Shown here one piece after another: positions 36,619 to 46,108 of a stretch of DNA of 64,000 nucleotides. A program made the position numbers and the translations under genes. The stretch spans positions 62,001 through 126,000 of the forward strand of contig NZ_JAFCJS010000007.1 of assembly GCF_018130825.1 (NCBI RefSeq). Direction: 5' to 3'. A model generated the notes under the pieces. It made no database searches, had not been told where the DNA came from, and saw nothing but the letters and a program-made list of their open reading frames with translations. The stretch is from Bradyrhizobium liaoningense (GTDB lineage: Bacteria > Pseudomonadota > Alphaproteobacteria > Rhizobiales > Xanthobacteraceae). The stretch's first letter is position 1. Every line of letters begins with the position of its first letter.

Positions 36619-37062
36619 CTACTGGTTGATCTCGGGCTCGACGAGTTTCGCCAGATTCCGCAGCGACTCCTGCCAGCCGAGGTAACAGGCCTCCGGCGGG
36701 ATGACGTCGGGGATGCCGGCCTGCGTGATGTCGACCTCGGTGCCGACCGAGACCTTCTTCAGGATCACGGTGACCTGGATTTCGCCCGGCAGATTGGGAT
36801 CGTCGAACCTGTCGGTGTAACGCAGGCGTTCGCCGGGGACGAGCTCGAGATATTCGCCGCCGAAGGAGTGGCTGTTGCCCGTCGTGAAATTCCGGAACGA
36901 CATCTTGAAGGTGCCGCCGACCTTGGGCTCGAAATGATGCACCGTGCAGGTAAAGCCGTTCGGGGGCAGCCATTTCGCCATCGCATCCGCCTCTAGGAAG
37001 GCGCGATAGACCTTCTCCGGGCTGGTTGCGAGAACGCGGTGCAGGCGAACAGTGCTGGGCAT
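36619..37062 (-). CDS. SRPBCC (AHSA1-like) family protein
   Basis: 147-aa START/Bet v1-like fold protein (MPSTVRLHRVLATSPEKVYRA... KWLPPNGFTC), the usual length for the AHSA1 ligand-binding group. ATG 37062 follows GAGGA. Such small proteins are often co-encoded with ArsR regulators; none is here. Ligand unknown. Confidence 0.88.
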   Translation of the reverse strand: MPSTVRLHRVLATSPEKVYRAFLEADAMAKWLPPNGFTCTVHHFEPKVGGTFKMSFRNFTTGNSHSFGGEYLELVPGERLRYTDRFDDPNLPGEIQVTVILKKVSVGTEVDITQAGIPDVIPPEACYLGWQESLRNLAKLVEPEINQ

Positions 37063-37184
37063 GGTTGTTATCCTCAATGATTGATGGGCCCGATCTCGGC
37101 GTCTACAGCCCATTCATGTCTCTAGGACGACCGGGATGCCGCCGATCCGACACGATGGCTCGGATTTTCTTGCCGCCGCGCCGG

Positions 37185-37874
37185 CTAATTCGCTGCGACA
37201 TCCTGCGGTGTCATCGTGAAGGCCAGCCGGTAGCGGCCGATGACCGGATTGTCGCAGACGCCGTACGGCTGAAGCGTCGACGGCGACAGCTGGTCGGCAA
37301 CCGCGCGCTCGACTGCGTCTTCATCGTAACCGGACAGCAGCACGATCCAGTCGGCGGCGCCGTCCTTGCCGCGGATCTGCTGTTCGGTCGTGGGCGCGCT
37401 CGTCCTCGGCGTGTCCGTGAGGAGGAGGTGGGCGCCGGTCAGTCCCGGCTGCTGCGCCAATGCGCCGAGCGTCTCCGAGAGGTGCGTCTGCAACTCCGTC
37501 TCCCGTCCGACTTCCGGCGACAGCCTGATCGTCGCGAGCGAGGTCGCGACACCGCCGCCAAAGCTCGCCACGATCCGGCATTGGCTGCGGATCATGCCGA
37601 GATGATGCGGCATCATCCTGGTCGACCACGGTGTCGGCGCGTTGAGCCGGTCGAGATAGCCCCTCGATGTGAGAACCTCGTAATGCTCGAGTTCATAGAG
37701 CACGAAGAAGCCTTCGGCATCCGTCGTGCTGCTCCAGCGCGATCCGCGCCGGAAGCCGGGAATGCTCATCCGCTCCGGGAAATGTTCGTGGGAATGCCAG
37801 TCGCCGAACTCGGCGCGCTGCTCGGCGCGGACGCTCCACCACATCGCAACGGCGGCCTTGCCGAGCAGTGACAT
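37185..37874 (-). CDS. Conserved hypothetical protein, dimeric alpha/beta-barrel-like
   Basis: 229 aa, start ATG 37874 with GGAGG 6-7 nt upstream. The N-terminus (WWSVRAEQRAEFGDWHSHEH followed by FPERMSIPGFRRG) resembles EthD/ferredoxin-like barrels that bind small aromatic or carboxylic ligands. The second half seems to be a degenerate repeat of the same fold. No signal peptide or membrane helix. Function unknown. Confidence 0.72.
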   Translation of the reverse strand: MSLLGKAAVAMWWSVRAEQRAEFGDWHSHEHFPERMSIPGFRRGSRWSSTTDAEGFFVLYELEHYEVLTSRGYLDRLNAPTPWSTRMMPHHLGMIRSQCRIVASFGGGVATSLATIRLSPEVGRETELQTHLSETLGALAQQPGLTGAHLLLTDTPRTSAPTTEQQIRGKDGAADWIVLLSGYDEDAVERAVADQLSPSTLQPYGVCDNPVIGRYRLAFTMTPQDVAAN

Positions 37875-38238
37875 GCTGACCTCCAGTTTCGTGGCAGCTG
37901 CGGGACGCTTTCGTCAATCGCATGGTGACCCCTCCCGAACGACGAGCTTCGCTCAGTGGGAGCGCCTGATACGTTGCGGATCATATGACCCAGCCGACCC
38001 GGCTTGCCATAGCTGCCGATGCGCCGGGAATATTTAGCAATCAGATGTAGCAAGAGAACAGTGCAGCGCCATGATACCGGCGCGATGGGGATGAGGTTCC
38101 GGGAGTTTACGGAAAAGCGCTGCTCTTCCGTCTCCAACATCTCCGCTTCTGATCCGTCATCTCGATCTGTTGATCCATATCAAGCGCTTTTTCGGTTCCC
38201 GGAAAATGATGGCGGCTCATTTGAAGGGAGGAATTGCC
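37875..38238. other. Divergent promoter region of hypothetical and sulfatase genes
   Basis: 364 nt with no supported gene. An in-frame upstream extension of the sulfatase frame begins at 38170 but lacks a ribosome binding site. No clear operator seen. Confidence 0.45.
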
Positions 38239-40917
38239 ATGAGCATTGCCCGATCCTTTCAGCTTGTCGCATTTTCACTGACCCTTGCGTTTTCAGCGCC
38301 AGCATTCGCACAACAAGCCGCGCCGGCTCCGGGCTCGCCCGCCGCGACCACCACCATTCCCGGCAATCAGCTGCCACCGCCACCGCCGCAGTTCGGCGGC
38401 AAGATCGAGCGCGATGCGCGTAATTCGACACCTTTCTGGCCCGCGCGCGTGGTGCCGCCCAAGGGCGCACCGAACGTGCTGCTCATCATCACCGACGATG
38501 CCGGCTACGGCGTGCCAAGCACGTTCGGCGGCGTCATTCCAACGCCTGCGCTCGACCGCATCGCACAAAGCGGATTGCGCTACACCAATTTCCATTCAAC
38601 GGCGCTGTGCTCGCCGACGCGCGCGGCACTCATCACCGGACGCAACCATCACTCGGTGGGCTACGGCGTGATCGCCGAACAGGCCACCGGCTTCCCCGGC
38701 TACGATAGCATCATCACCAGGGACAAGGCCACGATCGGCCGGATCCTTTCCGACAACGGCTATCATACGGCCTGGTTCGGCAAGAACCACAACACGCCGG
38801 AATACCAGGCGAGCCAGGCCGGCCCGTTCGACCAGTGGCCGACCGGCATGGGCTTTGAATATTTCTATGGCTTCATGGGCGGCGATACCAATCAGTGGGA
38901 GCCTGGCAATCTCGTCCGCAATACCACGCCGATCTATCCCTATGAAGGAAAGCCCGGCTGGAACCTGGTGACGGCCATGGCCGACGAGGCCATCGACTAC
39001 GTCAATCGCATGAACGCGCTATCGCCGGATACGCCGTTCTTCGTGAAATTCGCGCCCGGCGCAACCCATGCCCCGCATCACCCGACGCCGGAGTGGGTCA
39101 AGAAGATCGGCGACATGCACCTGTTCGATCAGGGCTGGAACAAGTTGCGCGACACGATCTTCGAAAACCAGAAGCGGCTCGGCGTCATTCCGCAGAATGC
39201 CAAGCTGACGCCGTGGCCAAAGGACCTGATCAAGGAATGGGATCAGCTTTCGGCCGACGAGAAGAAGCTGTTCATCCGCCAAGCTGAGGTGTTCGCGGCC
39301 TACGCCGCCTATGCCGACAACGAAATCGGCCGCGTGATCCAGTCCATCCAGGATATGGGCAAGCTCGACAACACGCTCATCATCTATATCGAGGGCGACA
39401 ACGGGACGAGCGCGGAGGGGCAACCCAACGGCACGCCGAACGAAGTGGCGATGTTCAACCAGATCACCCCGTCGGTCGAGGACCAGCTCAAATATTTCTA
39501 CGACGTCTGGGGCACCGACCGCACCTACAATCACATGTCGATCGGCTGGGCCTGGGCGTTCGACACGCCATTCTCCTGGACCAAGCAGATCGTCTCCCAC
39601 TTCGGCGGGACGCGCCAGGGCATGGCGATCTCCTGGCCGGAAGTGATCAAGGACAAGGGTGGCATCCGCACCCAGTTCCACCACGTCATCGACGTCGTGC
39701 CGACCATTCTCGAGGCTGCGCAGATCAAGCAGCCGGACATCGTTGACGGCATCAAGCAAAGCCCGATCGAGGGTGTCAGCATGATGTACACGTTCGATGC
39801 CAAGAACACGAATGCGCCTTCGACGCACACGACGCAGTATTTCGAGATGTTTGCCGATCGCGCCATCTATAACGACGGCTGGATCGCCAGCACCAAGGTC
39901 TTGCGTCCGCCGTGGGTGACGATCGCGAAACTGCCGCGCCCGGGCGACTACCCCTGGGAGCTCTATGACCTGCGCAACGACTGGACGCAGGCCGAGGACG
40001 TCGCCGCCAGGAATCCGGACAAGCTGAAAGAGCTGCAGGCGCTGTTTTGGAAGGAGGCGGAAAAGTATCAGGTGCTGCCACTCGACTCGACGGTGGCCTC
40101 ACGCATGATCACTCCGCGTCCGAGTCTCAGCGCCGGCCGCACAAGTTTTGCGTGGACGCGACCGATGACCGGCACGCCGAATGGTGACGCGCCGAGCCTG
40201 CTCAACTCCTCCTACAGCTTCAAGGTCGACGTCGACATTCCCGATGGCGGCGCCGAAGGTGTGCTGGTGACGCAAGGCGGCCGTTTCGGCGGCTATGGCC
40301 TCTATGTCCTGAAGAGCAAGCCTGTGTTCACCTGGAACCTCGTCGACCTCAAGCGCGTGCGCTGGGAGGGGCCGGAGCTCACACCGGGCAAGCACCTCAT
40401 CGAGTTTGACTTCAAGTACGATGGTCTTGGAGCGGGCACCATGGTGTTCGGCAACTATACCGGCATCGGACAAGGCGGCACCGGGTCGCTCAAGGTCGAC
40501 GGCAAGGTGGTGGCCACCGAGAAGATGGAGCACACGCTGCCGTTCATCCTGCAATGGGACGAGGCGTTCGACATCGGGTCCGACACCGGCACGCCGGTCG
40601 ACGACAACGACTATCAGGCGCCGTTCGCCTTCACCGGCAAGATCAACAAGCTTGCGCTGGACATCGACCGACCCAAGCTGAGCCCGGACGACGTCAAGCG
40701 GCTGCAGGAGGCCGCCCGCGCCGCCGGTGATGGGCCATCTGCCGACGACGGACAAACTGCTTCGTCCGGGGCACAAGTGGGCACCGTTGGCCTGAGCCTT
40801 GTCGACAAGATCCAGGTCCGAATGGACAAGCGAGAAGGCTGTCGCAAGCAGGCCGAGGCGAAGGGCCTTGGTATGGTGGACCGCGTCAAGTTCGTTCAGG
40901 AGTGTGCCCGCCAATAG
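38239..40917 (+). CDS. Secreted arylsulfatase
   Basis: Type I sulfatase of 892 aa. Start ATG 38239 follows GGGAGGA and opens a signal peptide (cleavage near AFAQQ). Metal-binding DD is in LIITDDAGYG (86-87) and the formylglycine motif CSPTR starts at Cys124, so activation by a formylglycine-generating enzyme is expected. The catalytic domain runs to about 600. A C-terminal beta-rich extension (about 600-820) resembles domains attached to large bacterial arylsulfatases. Releases sulfate from aromatic or other sulfate esters in the periplasm. Followed by a small secreted protein gene. Confidence 0.93.
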   Translation: MSIARSFQLVAFSLTLAFSAPAFAQQAAPAPGSPAATTTIPGNQLPPPPPQFGGKIERDARNSTPFWPARVVPPKGAPNVLLIITDDAGYGVPSTFGGVIPTPALDRIAQSGLRYTNFHSTALCSPTRAALITGRNHHSVGYGVIAEQATGFPGYDSIITRDKATIGRILSDNGYHTAWFGKNHNTPEYQASQAGPFDQWPTGMGFEYFYGFMGGDTNQWEPGNLVRNTTPIYPYEGKPGWNLVTAMADEAIDYVNRMNALSPDTPFFVKFAPGATHAPHHPTPEWVKKIGDMHLFDQGWNKLRDTIFENQKRLGVIPQNAKLTPWPKDLIKEWDQLSADEKKLFIRQAEVFAAYAAYADNEIGRVIQSIQDMGKLDNTLIIYIEGDNGTSAEGQPNGTPNEVAMFNQITPSVEDQLKYFYDVWGTDRTYNHMSIGWAWAFDTPFSWTKQIVSHFGGTRQGMAISWPEVIKDKGGIRTQFHHVIDVVPTILEAAQIKQPDIVDGIKQSPIEGVSMMYTFDAKNTNAPSTHTTQYFEMFADRAIYNDGWIASTKVLRPPWVTIAKLPRPGDYPWELYDLRNDWTQAEDVAARNPDKLKELQALFWKEAEKYQVLPLDSTVASRMITPRPSLSAGRTSFAWTRPMTGTPNGDAPSLLNSSYSFKVDVDIPDGGAEGVLVTQGGRFGGYGLYVLKSKPVFTWNLVDLKRVRWEGPELTPGKHLIEFDFKYDGLGAGTMVFGNYTGIGQGGTGSLKVDGKVVATEKMEHTLPFILQWDEAFDIGSDTGTPVDDNDYQAPFAFTGKINKLALDIDRPKLSPDDVKRLQEAARAAGDGPSADDGQTASSGAQVGTVGLSLVDKIQVRMDKREGCRKQAEAKGLGMVDRVKFVQECARQ

Positions 40918-40989
40918 CTCGGCGCGAGACCGCGGGGAAGCCAATCGGCTTCCCGGCCAAATGCACGGGATGCGTGATCGGAGAAGCTC

Positions 40990-41268
40990 ATGAAGAACGG
41001 TCGTTGGATCTTCATTTCAGCGCTTGCGCTGATCGACGTCTTGGCCGTCGGCCGCGCTGCAGCGCAGGGCGCGGCGGAGACGCTTCAGGGCATGCTTGCC
41101 GCACAAATCCGCTCGCAGGGGTTTACTTGCGACAAGCCGCTGGGCGCAACCAAGGATGCCGCGCGCTCGAGGGCCGATCATGGGGTCTGGGTGCTCAGAT
41201 GCAGCAATGCGAGCTATCGGGTTAGCCGCTGGCCAGACATGCCCGCCAAGATCGAGCCGCTGCGGTGA
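40990..41268 (+). CDS. Small secreted protein downstream of arylsulfatase
   Basis: 92 aa with signal peptide (MKNGRWIFISALALIDVLAVG, cleavage near AAAQG). The mature part has two cysteines (FTCDK, VLRCSN) probably forming a disulfide. GGAGA lies upstream of the ATG. It sits between the sulfatase and the cytochrome gene in the same direction, so it is likely co-transcribed. Similar Cys-paired small periplasmic proteins are common but uncharacterised. Confidence 0.7.
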   Translation: MKNGRWIFISALALIDVLAVGRAAAQGAAETLQGMLAAQIRSQGFTCDKPLGATKDAARSRADHGVWVLRCSNASYRVSRWPDMPAKIEPLR

Positions 41269-41347
41269 CGAAGCGCGCGGCGGTTCATGGCAGCGATCTT
41301 CACGTGTAAGCCAAACGACGGTTGAACGGCTGGAGCGGTAAGCAGAC

Positions 41348-43753
41348 GTGGCACGAGGCTCGCGAAAGAACCGCAAGCGCGACAAGGTCCGTACGGCGCG
41401 AGCGCCTGAGCCAGATCATTCCTCACCGCAGTCACGGCCTGCCTCCGAGGGCACCACGAGGTGGTGGATCGCCGTCGCGAGCCTATTTGCCGCCGCGATC
41501 GCCGTCGGCCTGCTCTGGTTCGCGACGTCAAAGGCCCCGATCCAGCTTCCCGCAGCGGTCGAATTGGCCTTCGTCGGCAGCGAGTCCTGTGCCGGCTGCC
41601 ACCAGGCAGAGGCGAAACTCTGGCGGACGTCGCAACACCGCCACGCCATGGATCATGCGACCGCACAATCCGTGCGCGGCGATTTCAACGACGCGACCTT
41701 CGACTACGCTGGCACCCGCTCGCGCTTCTTCCGGAAGAACGACAAGTTCATGGTCGAGACCGACGGGACCGATGGCAAGCTCGCGACCTTCGAGCTGAAA
41801 TACACTTTCGGCATCGACCCGCTGCAGCAATATCTGATCGAATTCCCGGACGGTCGCATCCAGGCCCTGTCCATCGCCTGGGACACGCGGCCGAAAGAGC
41901 AGGGCGGTCAGCGCTGGTTTCATCTTTACCCGGACAGCGCGATCACCAGCAGCGATCCCCTGCACTGGACGAAACTGAACCAGAATTGGAATTTCATGTG
42001 TGCGGAGTGCCATTCGACTGATGTGCACAAGGGCTACGATGCCGACCGGGACAGGTTCGCGACCACCTTTTCCGAGATCAGCGTCGGCTGTGAGGCGTGC
42101 CACGGCGCGGGCTCGCGCCACGTCGCATGGGCACGCGGCAAACCGGCGGCGCGCGACGCCGATAACGGCCTGCTGGTCCGCTTCGACGAGCGCACCGGCA
42201 TCACCTGGTCCGCCTCCGCGGGCACGTTGATGCCCGCACGCAGCGCGCCTGCGCCGGCCCTGCGCAAGGAAGTGGAGACCTGCGGGCGCTGCCACGCGCG
42301 CCGCGGGCAACTTTCGGAAGACTGGACACCGGGCCGACCGCTCTCTGACACCCACCGCGTATCGCTGCTCGACCGCCGGCGCTTTCATGCCGATGGCCAG
42401 ATGCGCGACGACGAGGAGACCTACAATTACGCGCCGTTCAGGCAGAGCAGGATGTTCGCCAAGGGCGTCACCTGCAGCGACTGCCACGACCCGCACAGTG
42501 CAGCGTTGAGGGCGCCCGGCGATGGCGTGTGCGCCCAGTGCCATGCGCCGGCAAAGTTTGAATCCGTGGCGCACCGACATCACGCCGATGTCTCGCCGCA
42601 ACCGAGCTGCGCGTCCTGCCACATGCCGGAACGCCGTTACATGGTCGTCGACCGCCGCCACGACCACGGCTTCCGGGTTCCGCGCCCCGATCTCTCGGTG
42701 CAGACGGGCGCACCGAATGCGTGCAACGACTGCCATCGCGACAAGCCGGCGGTCTGGGCAGCGCATCAGATCGAGGGCTGGTACGGGCCGGAGCGGCGCG
42801 GCCATCAGACCTATGCGCGGGCGTTTCAGGCTGCCTGGAGCGAGGCTGCCGACGCGCAAGCGCAGCTCGCCGCAATCGCTGGATCGGCTGACGTTCCCGG
42901 TATCGTCCGCGCCAGCGCGCTGGCGGAGCTTCCGGCGCCGATTCTCGATCCGATCCGGCAGGGGCTTTCCGATTCCGATCCGCTCGTGAGGCTCGGCGCG
43001 CTCGATCGGCTCGAAGGAGTGCCGGCCGATCAGCTCTGGCCGCTCGCTTCGCCGCATCTGGGCGATCCCGTGCGTGGTGTGCGCATTCGCGCCGCCGAAC
43101 TTCTGGCCGTCATGCCCCCAGCACGCCAGCCAGCGGCCGATCGCGACAAGTTCATGCGGGCGGCTACCGAATTCTTTGTTGCGCAGAAGCTGAATGCTGA
43201 TCGGCCGGATTCGCGAACGGCGCTCGGCGACTTCTTCCGGCGCCAGGCCAATCCCGGCGCGGCGGAGGCCGAATACCGCGCCGCCCTCAGGCTCGATCCC
43301 TCGTTTGCGGCGGCCGCCGTCAACCTGTCCGACCTGTATCGGCAGCTCGGACGCGACAGTGACGGGGAGAAAATCCTGCGTGAAGCGATCTCCACGTCGG
43401 CGCAGGACGCATCACTCCACTACGCGCTTGGTCTGACACTCGTGCGCCAGAAGCGCAGCGAGGAGGCCCTCGGCGAGCTGCATCGGGCTGCTTCTCTCGA
43501 CCCCGGCCAAATGCGGTACGCCTACGTCTATGCTGTAGGACTGAACGGAATGGGTCGGCGCGACGATGCACTTTCCGTGCTGAGCCAGAGCCTGCGCGGA
43601 CATCCGAACAATCTGGAGCTGCTTTCAGCCGCTTTGAACTTCAGCAGGGAAAAGGGAGACATCGCGGCGGCGCTTGGTTACGCCGAGCGACTGTCGCTCC
43701 TCCGGCCCGACGATCCACGATTGGCGAACCTCATCAGAGAGCTCAAGCGATAG
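41348..43753 (+). CDS. Membrane-anchored octaheme cytochrome c with HEAT and TPR repeats
   Basis: 801 aa, start GTG 41348. A basic N-terminus and one TM helix (about 39-60) anchor it. The periplasmic part has eight CXXCH heme motifs starting at residues 81, 218, 248, 312, 376, 395, 421 and 459, in a cytochrome c554-like arrangement. It is followed by HEAT-like repeats (about 500-590) and TPRs (about 620-790). Such proteins mix electron transfer with a protein-binding scaffold; the electron donor and acceptor are unknown. Located behind a sulfatase gene in the same direction. Confidence 0.9.
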   Translation: MARGSRKNRKRDKVRTARAPEPDHSSPQSRPASEGTTRWWIAVASLFAAAIAVGLLWFATSKAPIQLPAAVELAFVGSESCAGCHQAEAKLWRTSQHRHAMDHATAQSVRGDFNDATFDYAGTRSRFFRKNDKFMVETDGTDGKLATFELKYTFGIDPLQQYLIEFPDGRIQALSIAWDTRPKEQGGQRWFHLYPDSAITSSDPLHWTKLNQNWNFMCAECHSTDVHKGYDADRDRFATTFSEISVGCEACHGAGSRHVAWARGKPAARDADNGLLVRFDERTGITWSASAGTLMPARSAPAPALRKEVETCGRCHARRGQLSEDWTPGRPLSDTHRVSLLDRRRFHADGQMRDDEETYNYAPFRQSRMFAKGVTCSDCHDPHSAALRAPGDGVCAQCHAPAKFESVAHRHHADVSPQPSCASCHMPERRYMVVDRRHDHGFRVPRPDLSVQTGAPNACNDCHRDKPAVWAAHQIEGWYGPERRGHQTYARAFQAAWSEAADAQAQLAAIAGSADVPGIVRASALAELPAPILDPIRQGLSDSDPLVRLGALDRLEGVPADQLWPLASPHLGDPVRGVRIRAAELLAVMPPARQPAADRDKFMRAATEFFVAQKLNADRPDSRTALGDFFRRQANPGAAEAEYRAALRLDPSFAAAAVNLSDLYRQLGRDSDGEKILREAISTSAQDASLHYALGLTLVRQKRSEEALGELHRAASLDPGQMRYAYVYAVGLNGMGRRDDALSVLSQSLRGHPNNLELLSAALNFSREKGDIAAALGYAERLSLLRPDDPRLANLIRELKR

Positions 43754-43828
43754 CCGGCTCAGGAAGCGAGCCGCCCGTGCTGGCGGGCTTTCGCCAAAGG
43801 GCACGAAGCGCTCCGGCGCGTGTTTCTG

Positions 43829-43920
43829 ATGATGACATCATGCCCCTGCTTTGCCCGACGGGGCAGCTGCCGTGCATGGGGTTGTTTTCCCGGTTTTCGT
43901 TTGAGCCCTTGCGACTGCAC
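43829..43920. repeat. Dispersed repeat, copy 1
   Basis: Contains CCCCTGCTTTGCCCGACGGG and GTGCATGGGGTTGTTTT. A diverged copy with about 40 extra bases inside lies at 49195-49336. The rest of the 324-nt gap (43754-44077) has no supported gene. Confidence 0.7.
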
Positions 43921-44077
43921 GCCTGCAGCATCCGCGCAATTTGCGAGCATGTGGGCCGATATACTTCGAAACATTTGAGCCGGATTTTTGCCTCCGGTCT
44001 CGGCGATGAGTCAGTCGTCGGTCGCGTCTTGCGACGTGGCCGCGCTACGAATCCATCGCATCAGGGGAAATTGCGAC

Positions 44078-45049
44078 ATGAAGCAGACGACGCTGCGTTA
44101 CCGGGCCTTGCGCCGGGTCCGCAGCCTGCCAGCGGAGGCCGCCTCGAGATTGGTCGGAATGCCAGCCATCAGTCGGGAATTGAACAAGGCCTACGAAAGG
44201 GCGCGCGCATCTCACAGGCCGCGCCTGCCCAGGCTCTCGCCGCCCGACATGGACATCGTCGCCGGGCTGGAGAAGAACGGCGTCTACATCACCTCGCTCG
44301 ACGAGCTGGATCTGCCCGGCACGGACGCGCTCTGGGCATCGGCAACCGGTCTCGCGGACGCCTATTCGCTGCGTGCCAGAACGGGCGAGTTTGCCGGTGA
44401 CTATACCGTGCAGGTCGGCGCCGAGGACCTGATGCGTCATCCGCATATCGTCCGCTGGCCCCTCAACGATCGCATCCTCAACATCGTCGAGACCTATCTC
44501 GGCCTGCCTGCAGCTTATGACACGGTGAATCTCTTCTATACCCAGGCCGACGGCCGGCAGGTCGCGGCCCGCAGATGGCATCGCGATGTCGAGGATCGGC
44601 GGATGGTCAGGGTGATCGTCTACCTGCACGATGTCGATGAGGATACCGGCCCGCTTGAAATCCTGCACCGCTCCTTTCCCGGCAGCGACGTGCTCGACGG
44701 CGCCAACTTTCCGGTCCTGACGCAGGAAATGCTGGAGGAGAGACTGGGCTCGAGGCTGGATGCCAGCGACGTGACGACCTGCACCGGCGTGGCCGGCACC
44801 GTGATCTTCGCCGATGTCGCAAGCCACTACCATCGCGGCCGTCCGGCGGTCGCACGCGACCGTTGTGCGCTCTTCTACAAGTTCTTCTCGCGCACGCCGC
44901 TTCGACCGTTCTTCTGCGAACGGCATGTGTTCTCGCGGCAGCAGCTTTCCGAGCTGGCGGCCGGCCAGACGGCCCGGGCGCGCGATTGCATGCTGTGGCA
45001 CTCACGCGTGCCTCTGCTCGCGAGGATCGTCCCACGGGCGCGGTATTAG
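44078..45049 (+). CDS. Phytanoyl-CoA dioxygenase-like non-heme iron oxygenase
   Basis: 323-aa protein, start ATG 44078 with AGGGGAA upstream. The double-stranded beta-helix iron site is visible: H168-x-D170 in WHRDVED and a distal His in ASHYHRGRP (His250 or His252), with an Arg (RGRP) that would bind 2-oxoglutarate. These features match the PhyH superfamily. Substrate unknown. The following hydrolase gene is in the same direction. Confidence 0.78.
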   Translation: MKQTTLRYRALRRVRSLPAEAASRLVGMPAISRELNKAYERARASHRPRLPRLSPPDMDIVAGLEKNGVYITSLDELDLPGTDALWASATGLADAYSLRARTGEFAGDYTVQVGAEDLMRHPHIVRWPLNDRILNIVETYLGLPAAYDTVNLFYTQADGRQVAARRWHRDVEDRRMVRVIVYLHDVDEDTGPLEILHRSFPGSDVLDGANFPVLTQEMLEERLGSRLDASDVTTCTGVAGTVIFADVASHYHRGRPAVARDRCALFYKFFSRTPLRPFFCERHVFSRQQLSELAAGQTARARDCMLWHSRVPLLARIVPRARY

Positions 45050-45115
45050 CCGGATCGAGGCCACAATTCCGCTATCGTTGCCCGCTCAACTCCTGCGCGA
45101 AATCAGGGGGCTCCG

Positions 45116-46085
45116 TTGCGCAGGACACTTTGGGCTTTTGCCGTCGGGCTTCTTTGTCTTGGCTCACCCGCCAAGGCCGCAGGCATTCAGCTTCTCGACT
45201 CTGGTCCGGCGCTGTCAGGTGCGATTTGGTATCCCTGTGCGGCGGAGCCGACGCATGTGGCGCTTGGCAGTCTTGCGGTGCCCACGGTCGATTGGCTGCC
45301 GGGAGCTAAAGACTGTCCCATTACGGGGACCAAACTGCCACTGGTCATCGTCTCTCATGGCAATAGTGGCTATTTCGCGCTTCACCTCGACATCATCGAA
45401 GCGCTGGCGAATGCCGGCTTCGTCGTCGCCGCGATCAACCATCCCGGCAACAACGCCAATGACATGTCGGGGCGCGGAATGTCTGTCTGGGCGTCGCGTC
45501 CGGCGCAGATGGTCCGCCTGCTCGATTTCATGCTGAACGAATGGAAGGACAGGGCCGCGATTGATCCGGCCAAAGTAGGTCTCTTTGGCTTTTCGTTGGG
45601 GGGGCTTCACAGGGCTGGTTCTGGTCGGCGGTCAACCCGATTTTCGCAGGCTTGTTTGTAAGCCGGAGAGCAAGTCTGCGGTCTGCGACGAGTTGCGCTC
45701 CGGCGAGTTTCCTCCCGATCCACCGCATGATGCGCGGATCAAGGCCGCTGTAATCGTGGACCCGGCCGTGGGTTTCGCATTCACCTCTGAGAATCTGGCG
45801 GGCATCAAAATCCCGCTGCTGGTCTGGCGGTCTGAACTCGGGGGCGGTGGCGTGGACGCAGCGAGCGTCGCACGCGTGATCAGCAACCTGCCGGGCAAAC
45901 CCGAAGGGCACGTCGTGCGGGCCGGCCATTATGCATTTCTGCCGCCCTGCACCGCGGAGCTCGCAGCATTGAGGCCACAGGTTTGCACCGATCCCGAGGG
46001 CTTCGACAGGGCGGGCTTCCACCGCGAATTCAATGCGGCGGTGGTGAAGTATTTCCGTGAGCAACTCGCTGGCGGAGATCACTGA
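45116..46085 (+). pseudogene. Alpha/beta hydrolase (dienelactone hydrolase-like), frameshifted
   Basis: Two overlapping frames together encode one secreted hydrolase of about 320 aa. Frame 1 starts at TTG 45116 (signal peptide MRRTLWAFAVGLLCLG) and reaches the nucleophile elbow GFSLGG, then turns to nonsense. Frame 2 continues with GFTGLVLVGGQPDF and ends at 46085, including the distal His region (GHYAFLPP). The switch is at a run of seven G (45598-45604); six G would restore one frame. It is either a real inactivating mutation, a sequence error or slippage-regulated. Confidence 0.8.
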
Positions 46086-46108
46086 GCTTCGAGCCCGGGG
46101 AGGCGAGG

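Noticed and set aside
36023..36973. 316-codon minus-strand frame spanning the Hsp70-like and SRPBCC genes
   Set aside because: Out-of-frame shadow of two genes with clear domain signatures.
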